Positions 40,750 to 51,000 of a stretch of 64,000 nucleotides of DNA are shown piece after piece. A model generated the notes under the pieces. The model did not search any database and was not told the DNA's origin. It was given only the letters and a program-made list of their open reading frames with translations. The stretch spans positions 505,487-569,486 of the forward strand of contig CACRSC010000472.1 of assembly GCA_902651635.1 (NCBI GenBank), in the 5' to 3' direction. Made by a program: the position numbers and the translations under genes. Origin of the DNA: Mastigamoeba balamuthi. Lineage: Eukaryota > Evosea > Mastigamoebida > Mastigamoebidae. The number at the start of each line of letters is the position of its first letter. Within the stretch, counting starts at the first letter, position 1.

Positions 40750-41931
40750 ATGGACTTCAACTCGAACGCCAGCCTGACGCCCGCCGCCGCCGACCTCGAC
40801 GACGGGTTCGAGGGCCCCGAGAAGACGCTCAACGCGCTGTTCGTCCCCGCGTCGCCCGAGTGGCGCTCGCTGCGGACGGTCACGCGCGAGCGCTGGTCGC
40901 AGATGCTCGAGCTGGCGCGCTGCCAGATACTGAGCGTCATGTCCAACGCGCACTGCGACGCCTACGTGCTCAGCGAGAGCTCGCTGTTCGTGTTTGACTC
41001 GCACGTGGTGCTCAAGACGTGCGGCACGACACGGCTGCTGCTGGGCCTCGACGACATCGTGGGCATCGCCAGCGGATGCGGCCAGCGCGCGCGCGCGGTG
41101 TTCTACACGCGCAAGAACTTCACGTTCCCCGTGCGCCAGACGTACCCGCACACGTCGTTTGCCGACGAGCGCGCGTTCCTCGACGCGCGCTACGGCGGCT
41201 CGAGCGTCGTCGCGGGCCCGCTGTCGGACGACCACTGGTACTTCTACGCCGCGGACCTCGCGCAGCCCGGCGACGAGCCCATCAGCAACACGGTCTTCGA
41301 GGTGCGCATGCACGAGCTGCACCCCGAGGCCGCCGCGGGCTTCTTCAACACGGGCGAGTGGACCGGCAAGGACGTGACGCTGCGCACGGGCATCGGCGCG
41401 CTGCTCCCGGGCATGGCCGTCGACGAGCACCTCTTCGAGCCCTGCGGCTACTCGATGAACGGCCTGCTCGCTGGTCCCTGGTACGCGACGATCCACGTGA
41501 CGCCCGAGTCCAACTGCTCGTACGCCTCGTTCGAGACGAACCTGCCGCTGGGGTCCTACGACGCGCTGCTGGCCTCGGTGCTCGCCATCTTCCGCCCGTC
41601 GACGTTCACGGCCCACGTCATGGGGCCCTCGGCGCGCTCGTACGAGGTCACGGCCGCGGGCTGCTCGCAGCCGAGCGAGGGCGCGTCGGCCGAGCTCGTC
41701 CGCGGCGTCGACGTGCGCACGTGGAACTTTGTGGCGGCCGCCGACGAGCGCCGCGAGCGCAGGCTGATGAGGGGCATCACGTACGTCGTATGCTCGACGC
41801 CCAACTTCGACTCGTCGCCGACGCCCGACGCGTCGTCGCCCCCGATGAGCGGAGACGAGATGATGTACGACGACCAGCTGAGCCCGACGCGCACGGTGTC
41901 GCCGCTCGAGTCTGCTGGAGGGGACGGCTGA
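40750..41931 (+). CDS. AMD1: S-adenosylmethionine decarboxylase proenzyme
   Basis: Single exon, 393 residues. The self-cleavage site YVLSESSLFVF is intact; by homology the cut falls between Glu76 and Ser77, and Ser77 becomes the pyruvoyl group. The N-terminal phrase FEGPEKTLNALF carries the Glu of the eukaryotic active site, and CGYSMNG and THVTPE-like HVTPESNCSYASFE mark the large subunit with its catalytic Cys and His. The enzyme makes decarboxylated S-adenosylmethionine, the aminopropyl donor for spermidine and spermine. The C-terminal 40 residues are acidic, Ser/Pro-rich and absent from most homologues. The symbol follows the animal gene. Confidence 0.93.
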   Translation: MDFNSNASLTPAAADLDDGFEGPEKTLNALFVPASPEWRSLRTVTRERWSQMLELARCQILSVMSNAHCDAYVLSESSLFVFDSHVVLKTCGTTRLLLGLDDIVGIASGCGQRARAVFYTRKNFTFPVRQTYPHTSFADERAFLDARYGGSSVVAGPLSDDHWYFYAADLAQPGDEPISNTVFEVRMHELHPEAAAGFFNTGEWTGKDVTLRTGIGALLPGMAVDEHLFEPCGYSMNGLLAGPWYATIHVTPESNCSYASFETNLPLGSYDALLASVLAIFRPSTFTAHVMGPSARSYEVTAAGCSQPSEGASAELVRGVDVRTWNFVAAADERRERRLMRGITYVVCSTPNFDSSPTPDASSPPMSGDEMMYDDQLSPTRTVSPLESAGGDG

Positions 41932-42562
41932 ATGTCAAGGCAGAGAGAAGGATGTGGTCCCCCAAACGGTTGCCGGAAGGGGGCTGTCTGTGGGCCAGAG
42001 GGGTGGGGACCCCCTCGTTTGATGCCCGGACCCCCCGTCTGCAACACCACCCCAACAACACCTCCGAGCATTGACTCTTTACGCCCACCACACCACCGCC
42101 ATCCCCACTGTGAAGATGGCCTCCCCTGATGGATCAATCAGCAGCAACAAGGCAAAAGCAGCCAGCACCACAAACTATCGCCAAGCTCTGTATCAACAAC
42201 TCTCTGTGTGCACTGTTTGGTTGAATGCCAGTGATTTGCGAATCCCCTGTGTATTCACGGATACCAATTGGTTGGTCGGTCGCATTTCCGGCATGCTTTC
42301 ATTCTTAACCGATTCTCCGGTGGTATTTTTGGACACCATGCGGTGGGCCGAATCTCGTGGAGACCAACGCGACAGAAGCACGCAGCACGAGCGAACACCA
42401 GCATAAAGGACTCGCTGGGAGGCATTTCCACCACGTTATGCCGCATGTGCTTGTTTGTGCACTTTGCGTGCAGATACTGAACCTAAGGTCCACACAATAA
42501 AGAACAGCGGAGCTCCACCAAACTCGTCAGACTGTCCCCTCGAGCCGGGAGCCCCCACCGCG
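41932..42562. other. Intergenic between AdoMetDC and the GDPD array, 631 bp
   Basis: AT-richer than its flanks from 42100 on. caataaag at 42497, 66 bp before the first GDPD start, could act as a TATA-like box or as a distal poly(A) signal. No protein-like frame was seen. Confidence 0.4.
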
Positions 42563-44265
42563 ATGAGCTGCTGCCGCTCCACTCCCGACCACGCCCAGTT
42601 CTCCGCCGTGCCGCAGGGCGAGACCGATGCCGACAGTGTCCCGCAGGACGGGTGGCGTGCAGCAGGAGCAGTCGTCACTGTGCTGTCGCTCACTACGGCC
42701 CTGCTCAGTGCACTTTCCTCTTGCCTGCTGTGGGCCGCCTCCACCAACTCGTGGTGCAAGCAGTCCTCCTTCGTCTTCAGAGCGACGGGGCTCAGGTGCG
42801 GCTCCCCTCCCGTGCCCTCGGCGACACCGTGGACCAACACACGGGGGTCCTTCCCCCACTGGCCACGCGCAGAGGTGTTCCGCTGGGGCTGGTGTCATTT
42901 TTGGCGTCGTGCATTCTGGCCGCTCTGTGCGCCTCGGAGCTCTGGAGGCACCGCGCGGTGAACAGGGTGTCGGCCAGGGCTCACTCGGTGCTGGTCGCGC
43001 TGGGCCTGCTCTCGCCCGTCGTCGCCCTCTGCATCCTTAGCACCGACGACACGCACAGGACTGCCCTGCGCTTCGTTGTGCACTTCGCCCCGGCGCTTCA
43101 CCTGCTCGCTCTGGCGGTGGCTACGTGCACGGCGTACCCAACAGCCCGTGCACTGCTGGCGAGGCTCCGGCGAGAGCCTGTACGGGGGCACAAGAACACA
43201 GGCAGGAGACTGCTGGCAGAGTGCGCTGCTGGGATATGGCTGCTGTCGCTGCCGTTGCTGCTCTTGACGCCCGTTGTGATCGAGAGCAGCTCGACGGGGA
43301 TCCTCAGGGGGCAGATACCACTCAAGCCGCGCCTGATCGCGCACAGGGGCGTCTCCCGAATCGCCCCAGAGAACAGTCTCGAGGGCATCGAGGCCGCCTC
43401 GGGTACTGGCGTGTACGGCGTTGAGTTCGACGTGGCCGTCACACGCGACGGCGTGCCGGTGCTGCTGCACGACAGGACCTTCCGGCGCACCACTGACATC
43501 GACAGAGTCTTCCCCGGACGCGCCCGCGACGACCCGTCGCACTTCACGTCGCAGGAGCTTTCGAGGCTCACGCTGAGCCGCTGGTGCAGCAGGCAGTGCG
43601 ACGGGCCCATGGACAAGGAGACCGAGCGCACATTCAACGAGGCGCGAGTACCCACGATGGCGCAGGCGCTCGAGTCAGCGCAGAGGCAGCGCCTGCACGC
43701 CATCTGGGACCTCAGGAAGCCCAGCAACGAGCACGCGGGCGACTGGATGGACATCATCCTCAACCTGACGATGGCGTCGACGAAGGTGGACAGGTCGCTG
43801 GTGTGGTGGCTGGCCGACGACATGTCGGAGCGAGCCAGGAGCGCGGGGTTCAAGCGGGCGTGTCCAGTGACGCACGGTCACTGGGAGAGGGCCGAGGGGA
43901 GACAGTGCGACGTGCTGAACATGCACCATGGGGTGAGCGGAGCGGAGCTGCGGAGGGCCAAGGGAATGGGGGCGTGGGTGAATGCGTACGTGGTGGACAG
44001 CGAGTGGCTGTTCTCGCAGATGTGGGTGCTCGGCATCGATTCTGTGACCACCACGAACCCGTTCGCCCTGTCGGCAATGCACAGACCCGCGTGGACGAGG
44101 ACAGCCAGAGAATACCGATCGGTGTGGACTACGACAGAACTTATCTGCCTTCTCCTGATTGTCAGTCAACATGTAATAGCCTTCCGTAGGTCTTCAAAAC
44201 TGTGTGCTGCCTACGACTATGCGCCAATTGACCTCGCACGCACACCGACCTGCCTTACAGCGTAA
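42563..44265 (+). CDS. Membrane glycerophosphodiester phosphodiesterase, copy 1
   Basis: Two exons, 42563-42795 and 42873-44265, giving 541 residues. About five N-terminal hydrophobic helices (for example VTVLSLTTALLSALSSCLL and SFLASCILAALCA) precede a GDPD catalytic domain. Signatures are LIAHRGVSRIAPENSLEGIE (catalytic HR and metal-site E), GVEFDVAVTRDG and VLLHDRTFRRTTD, and HAIWDLRKP. A final helix lies near VWTTTELICLLLIVSQHV. The plan, membrane helices with a loop GDPD domain, resembles animal GDE2/3/6, which face the outside or lumen. Substrates are glycerophosphodiesters, releasing glycerol-3-phosphate, or GPI glycans in GDE2. SSTNSWC near the end of helix 1 is shared by all copies (S-x-SNSWC). 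This copy is the most diverged in the array. Confidence 0.85.
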
Positions 44266-44780
44266 TCACGTCACTTGTTATTGGTATCGAAGCAGACCAA
44301 TAACAGTTTCTGCTTCGTACTCTTCGCGTTCACTACTTTGTGCAAACGAACACAGTGGCCAGCTAAGGGGCTTCATACTGCCCGCGACTAATAGCTCGAT
44401 CACACATTATACAGTAAGATACTCCTGCGTATCTATTGACGGCTGAATATGGTTGCCAATCTAAGTCCCGCACCGAGGACGTGAAAGACTATTTCCAGCT
44501 AATTCACAATAACTGCACATTTTCCACCACTATCACCGAAGAAAGGTCTCGGCCATCGAGGTGATCGAGACGAACATTGGAAGTCACATCACCCAATTGA
44601 CAAACGTGTTGCACATACGACGATCGCCTTTTGACCAAATGTGAGGAAAACTGGCCTACGTGTGCGGTGCGGGTTGTAACACGTGATCACGAGAAAGCCC
44701 GAGACTCTTTCCACTTACTCGAGCATTGTGAACAAATCCACTGGTTCTGCCGTTGGAAGCACGCCGCTGAGCCCACCGAC
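44266..44780. other. Intergenic between GDPD copies 1 and 2, 515 bp
   Basis: AT-richer than the genes. An in-frame upstream ATG at 44631 could extend copy 2 by 50 residues. Nothing else recognised. Confidence 0.4.
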
Positions 44781-46389
44781 ATGTCGGGCCTGTTGATTGC
44801 GCGTGAAGTGTCCGTCATCGTGGTGCTCTCACTGGCGTCTCTGAACGCTTTCATCGCCACCATCGCCTGGGCTGGCTCGTCCAACTCGTGGTGCACTTAC
44901 TCAATCGACCTCTTCAACGAGCGGGGATTCAGGCACGCGCACTCCCCTGCAGAATGCGCGCCTAACCGCACGCATCAGAGGAGTACCACTGGGCGCGCTG
45001 GCTATCGCGCTATCGTGCTCCCAAGCAGTCCTGTGCTGTCTGTTGCTGGCCTTTCATCAACGAATGCGCCGTCCGCAATCTATCAAGGCCCAAGCCGTCC
45101 TCTCTGTTCTGGGCTTGTGCTCTGCCGCGGGGTCCGCGTACATGATCAACTACAACACTACCCACAGGACGGCGTATAGGTTTGTTGTGCACTTCGCTCC
45201 AGCATTCCACGTGGCAGCCATCGTGCTCCTGTCGCTGGCTGTGCCTCCGATCATTCGCCACCAAGTGCACACCAGCAGTGCCCGGCAGGGATGTACGACG
45301 GTACATGTATACGAGGGGCCACTCCGCGCATCTGTGCTATGGATTTCGACTCTTGCCCTGGTTGTCATTCCCCCTCTAGTACTGATCGAGACCAGCTCGA
45401 CGGGGATCATCAGGGGGCCCATCCCGAACAAGCCGCGCATAATCGCGCACAGGGGCGTCTCCCGCATCGCCCCCGACAACAGCCTCGAGGGTGTCGAGGC
45501 TGCCTCGCGTGTCGGCATGTACGGCGTCGAGTTCGACGTGGCCGTCACGCGGGACGGCGTGCCGGTGCTGCTGCACGACAGGACCTTCAGGCGCACGACC
45601 GACATTGACAGCGTCTTCCCCGGGCGCGCCCACGACGACCCGTCGCACTTCACGTCGCAGGAGGTGTCGAGGCTCACGCTGAGCCGCTGGTGCAGCAGGC
45701 AGTGCGACGGGCCCGCCAACAGGGAGGCGGAGAGGACGTTCAGGAAGGCCAGGGTGCCCACAATGGCGCAGGCGCTCGAGTCAGCGCAGAGGCAGCGCCT
45801 GCACGCCATCTGGGACCTCAGGAAGCCCAGCAACGAGCACGCGGGCGACTGGATGGACATCATCCTCAACGTGACGATGGCGTCGACGACGGTGGACAGG
45901 TCGCTGGTGTGGTGGCTGTCGGATGGCATGTCCGAGCGAGCGCGGAGCGCGGGGTTCAAGCGCGCGTGCCCCGTGAAGCCCGGCCACTGGGAGAGGGCCG
46001 AGGGGAGGCAGTGCGACGTGCTGAACATGCACCACGGGGTGAGCGGAGCGGAGCTGCGGAGGGCGAAGAGGAGCGGGGCGTGGGTGAACGTGTACGTGGT
46101 GGACAGCGAGTGGTTGTTCTCGCAGATGTGGGTGCTCGGGGCCGACTCTGTGACCTCCACGAACCCGTTCCCGATGACCAGGATGCGGAGGCCCGCGTGG
46201 ACCATCGGTCTATGGGCGTATAGGTCGGTGTGGATCACTCTCGTGGTAGTGTTCCAACTTCTGGTTGTCGTTCAGGTGGTCGCCGAGTTGCGGAGAAAAT
46301 CATGCAAGCTAATTACGAACGGACAATCTAGTTCTGGTTGTAACTCTGAGCAGATGACTCCGTGTGCACCGCACATCAGCACAGTATAG
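44781..46389 (+). CDS. Membrane glycerophosphodiester phosphodiesterase, copy 2
   Basis: Exons 44781-44932 and 44979-46389, giving 520 residues. The intron sits at the same place and phase as in copy 1 but its donor reads AG|GCACGC, so it appears to be a GC-AG intron of 46 bp. N-terminal helices are present but diverged. The catalytic domain is complete (IIAHRGVSRIAPDNSLEG, GVEFDVAVTRDG, VLLHDRTF). From about 45397 to 46207 the DNA is almost identical to copies 3 and 4, in sharp contrast to the flanking membrane parts. C-terminal helix: YRSVWITLVVVFQLLVVVQ. Enzyme role as for copy 1. Confidence 0.82.
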
Positions 46390-46692
46390 GTGTCAGACAA
46401 CCAAAATAACTTCAATTTGTATCTTTTCTATTTGGCCTATTGGTACCTTTTTGATGAAGTGCGCCTTGCGTGTCAGCACGCTATCTTTCTCCGACCTAGT
46501 AGGCCGTCCAGCTGCCTTCCATTCGTTACTCTCAGCAAAACTACATTTCCCCGGAAAATCTCGGTCCGAACAGGACCATTCTGTCTGCTCCGTGTCATTG
46601 CGAAAACCCAAGTGGAATAACCAAGGAATTGGGCAGGCTCTTTCCCGAATTCACAATAGCATATCAGCCGCTATCAACACCGCCCACCCAGT
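46390..46692. other. Intergenic between GDPD copies 2 and 3, 303 bp
   Basis: AT-rich for this genome; no motif recognised. Confidence 0.4.
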
Positions 46693-47808
46693 ATGCGCAC
46701 ACTCCAAGTCACCCAGGCTGACCGTCTGCCAGCCGCCACAAACTTGTTGAAGAGCAGGTCTCTCTGCCCACTCAGGCACTCAGGCACCGAAGTTGCGAGA
46801 CCGCCTCTCAGACCACGCCCCGCACTTGTGATAGCGGTCACTGTCCTGCTTTCATCTGCGCCGATTGGTGCCGCGCTTGTCGCCCTTGAGTGGGCTGGGT
46901 CGTCGAACTCGTGGTGCACGTACTCGATTGACCTGCTCAACACCCATGGTCTCAGGCCCGTCTCTAGCCCCAATTTTCTCGCATCTCACGTAAGCGATAC
47001 CCAAGGGGCGTTCCGGTGGGTCCACTGGCGATATCTCTGTCGTGCTTACAGATCAGGATAGGCTGCCTGGTGCTCTGGGTTTACAGTAGACTCGGCTCGG
47101 TGTTCAATCATATAATTCAGGCTGGATTTGCTGTCGTGGGCACCAGCTCGATGGCTGTCTCTGCGAGCATGATTGCGTATAACAACACCTACATGACAGC
47201 GTTTCGTTTCGCTGCCCACACTTTGCCAGCTATACACGTAGTTTCTGTGATTCTGCTCTCGTTGGTCGTGCCCCCGCTGCTTCGCCGTCTTGTTCACCAA
47301 AGCAGGTCACCGAAGGGCAAGTCCACACCCAGGCAGTTCCTCGTCTTCTGTGGTGTTCTGTGGCTGGTGTCCCTCACTGCGATGATCATTCCACCTCTGG
47401 TGTTCATCGAGGCTGGCTCCACGGGGATCATCAGGGGGCCCATCCCGAACAAGCCGCGCATAATCGCGCACAGGGGCGTCTCCCGCATCGCCCCCGACAA
47501 CAGCCTCGAGGGTGTTGAGGCTGCCTCGCGTGTCGGCATGTACGGTGTCGAGTTCGACGTGGCTGTCACGCAGGACGGCGTGCCGGTGCTGCTGCACGAC
47601 AGGACCTTCAGGCGCACCACCGACATTGGCAGAGTCTTCCCCGGACACGCCCACGACGACCCGTCGCACTTCACGTCGCAGGAGGTGTTGAGGCTCACGC
47701 TGAGTCGCTGGTGCAGCAGGCAGTGCGACGGGCCCGCCAACAGGGAGGCAGAGAGGACGTTCAGGAAGGCCAGGGTGCCCACGATGGCGCAGGCGCTCGA
47801 GTCAGCGC
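46693..47808 (+). pseudogene. GDPD copy 3, 5' part, split by a retrotransposon
   Basis: Exon 1 46693-46955 and the first part of exon 2 from 47006. The intron again shows a GC donor (AG|GCCCGT, 50 bp). N-terminal helices, SSNSWC and the front of the catalytic domain (IIAHRGVSRIAPDNS, FDVAVTQDG, LLHDRTF) are present. The reading is cut after PTMAQALESA at 47808, where the LTR of the inserted element begins. As it stands, this part would make a protein with an incomplete catalytic barrel. The remainder of the gene lies at 53017-53642. Confidence 0.85.
47779..47808 (+). repeat. 30-bp direct repeat, left flank of the LTR element
   Basis: Same 30 bp (ccacgatggcgcaggcgctc...) as at 53017-53046. 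Both copies are host GDPD coding sequence, so it is the target-site duplication or an equivalent. Unusually long for an integrase-made duplication. Confidence 0.85.
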
Positions 47809-47968
47809 GTAGGGAACTGTACGACGAATGTAAAACAACGAACTGTTTTGGTCTGACGTGTGTGTGCGAGGTGAATCATCCTGTCAGTGAAATGACAGTG
47901 GGGAAGTGGCACGGCCACGTGGCCGGCAGTGGTGAAGTGACACGGCCACGGTGGCCCGGGCCACGACA
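47809..47968 (-). repeat. 3' LTR (160 bp)
   Basis: Near-identical to 52859-53016. On the element strand it opens TGTCGTGG. LTRs this short are rare in Ty3/Gypsy elements. Confidence 0.9.
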
Positions 47969-48006
47969 TTGCCTTCCTTCACAGAAAGGCAGTACGATCA
48001 GTTAGC

Positions 48007-51000
48007 CTACCCCTTTGGGATCCGTGGCTTCCTCAGCTTGTGCGTCTTCATGTACTCCTGGACGACCGGGCTCCACCTCACGTCCTGGTACTCGTTCCAT
48101 GCGTCGGGGTGATCGTCGTCGACGTCGGGGTATCCCAAGTACTTCAACCGGAAATAGAGTTTCGTCCCTTGGCATTTGTGGGTGTAGATCTTCTCGATGA
48201 GGTACTCGTTCTCGTTGACCGCTTCGGCTGTCAGCTCCTCCAGGCTGAGCGTGCCAGGCCAGAACTGGTGCAACCTGTTCACGTGCACCTTCGATTGCAC
48301 GTGGTCGATCAGGCTTTCGGTGGTGTAGATGAGGCGGTGGTCCCGCGAAACGACGATTTCCGGGCCCTTCCATGAAAAACCCAACTTGGTCTTCCACTCG
48401 AAGTGAACCAGGACGTAGTCGCCGACCGCAAAGTCGATCTGGCCCTTGGCTCTCGCCCTGTACGTCGCCTCGATCTCCTTCCCGAGCGCCTCCTGGATTT
48501 CACGCACCCTCGGTAACAGCGACGCTGCCTGGATCGTGGTCTGGGCAGCAACCGAGAGAGGCTCGTTTCCCGCTGTCGTTTCGGGCATCGCGACGTTGAT
48601 TGGCAACCGTGGCGCAAACCCGTGGACCACGTTCCACAGGGTCGTTCCCAGCGTCCTCGAGTAGCTGCAATTGATCACCAAAGCCACCGGCGCCAGGATG
48701 TCTGCCCAGCTGTTGGTCGCGTTCTCCTTGTGCATAACGCAACGCAATGTAGACTCGACATCTAAGTTCTTGCACTCCACTGCACCGTGTCCTTCGGGAT
48801 GTAGGGGAAGCGAGACATGGTGTCTGATATGCAGTACCCTGCACATCTCGGCGAATGCCCCCGCCATGAATTCCTTGGCTCCGTTGCTGTAGAACTGGTC
48901 GACGAGTCCGTGAATGCACAACCAGCGCTTCCAAACGACCTCGGCTGTCGGCTCTCCTTGTGTCGTTGCTGTCGGCTCCAATACCACCCAGTGCGAGAAC
49001 CGATCGATCATCACGAGGATGTACTTGCAGCCCCTGCTCTCCTGGAACGGGCCGATGTAGTCGAGGAAAACGCTGTCGAACGGGTTGTGTGCCACTGTAG
49101 TGCCCATGTCCGCGCTGTGTGGGCGCTTAGCATGCTCCTTCTGGCACGCTGGGCACTCCCTGACCATCCTGGCCACATTGTCATCCATCCCTGGCCACTT
49201 GATAGCTGCCGAGATGCGGCGCATCGTGCGCTGTACCCCGCCATGCCCCGCCATAGGATGCGAGTGCCCAAGCACGAAGAGCCTAACCAGCACCTCCACG
49301 CTGGGCCTCTCGTTCAGGACGATGACATTGTCCACCAACTCGTAAGGTAGATTCTCGATGGAGGCCTGTACCACCTCTATCACGTCGTCACGGTCCTTGT
49401 ATCCGTGTCCATCGTCCCCGACCATGTCCACGAGGAATGTCTCGACGTCCTCCTCCTCAGCAATCTCCACCAGGTGGCTCTCGACCACCTTTCCTGGCTG
49501 CCACGAGATGTACTGTTCCCCTTTCTTGAGTGGGAACGACCGCGAGAAGTAGTCGCCAATGAAATTCTGCTCGCCCGGTTGGAACACGATGACGTAGTCG
49601 AACTCCGACAAAATAACCGTCCAGCGCAGTACGCGGCGGTTGACCGACGTTTCCATCCAACGCAGGTTGTTGTGGTCCGGGCAGACCACCAGGGGTCCAG
49701 AAATGTACGGTCTGGCCTTCTGCACGAGGAACACCGTAGCGTACGCCTCCTTTTCGCCTGTCGTCATCCGTTGACGCTCGCCGATGGTGAGCTTGTGCGA
49801 GCAGAGCAGCAGGATGCGGAGCTCGCCCGTCTCAGGGTCCCGCTGAAGGACTGCACCCCCGATGCCATACTCGCAGGCATCGGGATGAATGACGATTGTA
49901 GCTCCCGGGATGGGCTGTGCCAGGATGGCCGGGGTGAGCAACGCCGTGATCACCTTGTTGAACGCCTCCTCTGTGCTTGCCGTGCGCTGGACCAATGCGT
50001 GCTTCGACCCCTTGCCCTCGTCGAGTGCCCTCCGCCGTGTGCTGGTCAGCAGCTCCCAGAGTGGGGCCACGACATCGGTGTAGTTGGGGATGAAGGGGGC
50101 CAGCCACTGGGCGAACCCCAGGAACGACTGAAGCATCGACATCGTGAACGGGAAAACTGCATCCCGCAATGGTGCCAGCCTCTCCATGTCCACCTCCACC
50201 GAGTCCTCGGTCACTACGCGTCCCAGGATGTGCGTTTTCGGGAATCCGATCTCGCACTTCTCGGCGTTGAGCTTGATGTGCAACTTCCTGCACACCTCGA
50301 GGAACTTGCGCGTGTTGAGGTAGAGCTCCTCCAGCGTGGTAGCTGCCTCGATGCAGTCGTCGATGTAGTTCATGAAGAACTCCGTGAGGCCCTCCTTCTC
50401 GAGAATGTACTCGACCGCGTTCTGGAAGAAGGGTGCCGCATTGCAGGAACCGAACGTCACCCTGGTTGGGCGGTAGACCCCAAACGGTGTGTTCAGCGCC
50501 AGGAACCTCGAGGTCTCCTCGTCGTTCTCGCCCTGCCAGTAGCCTCTCTTCCAGTCGAACTTGGCTCGGTACCGCTTCCCACTGCAGAACTTGATCACGT
50601 CGCGAGTGTACCGCATTGGGTACTTGATCTTGACCGTGATGGCGTTCTTTTTGCGGTAGTCTCCACACATCCGGAACACCCCAGGGCTGGACTCGGCCAC
50701 GGTGATCGGGGTAGCCTCCTCCTTCCGGATCGTAGCGTCCTTGACATAGATCCCGATGGCCTCGTACTTGTCGAGCTCGCTCTTGACGAACGCCTTCTTG
50801 GTGTCCGAGAGTACGCGGTCCGACTCGTAAGGCACGTTGGCCCCCTCGAGTATGTCGATGTGGAACTTTTGCGGTAGCTGCGCGGGCTGGTTGTCCAACG
50901 GGTCGCAAACGTCGGAAAATTCCGTGAACAGCTCGGTGAACTTCGTGCACCACTGTGGGTTCTCCGTGATCAGGGGTCCCAACTTGATCGGGGGCATCGT

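Noticed and set aside
45150-46238. 362-codon minus-strand frame repeated across the GDPD copies
   Set aside because: Antisense of the conserved GDPD exon; it recurs only because the sense DNA is conserved.
49405-50877. 490-codon plus-strand frame inside the retrotransposon
   Set aside because: Antisense of the pol region with no retroelement or host motif.
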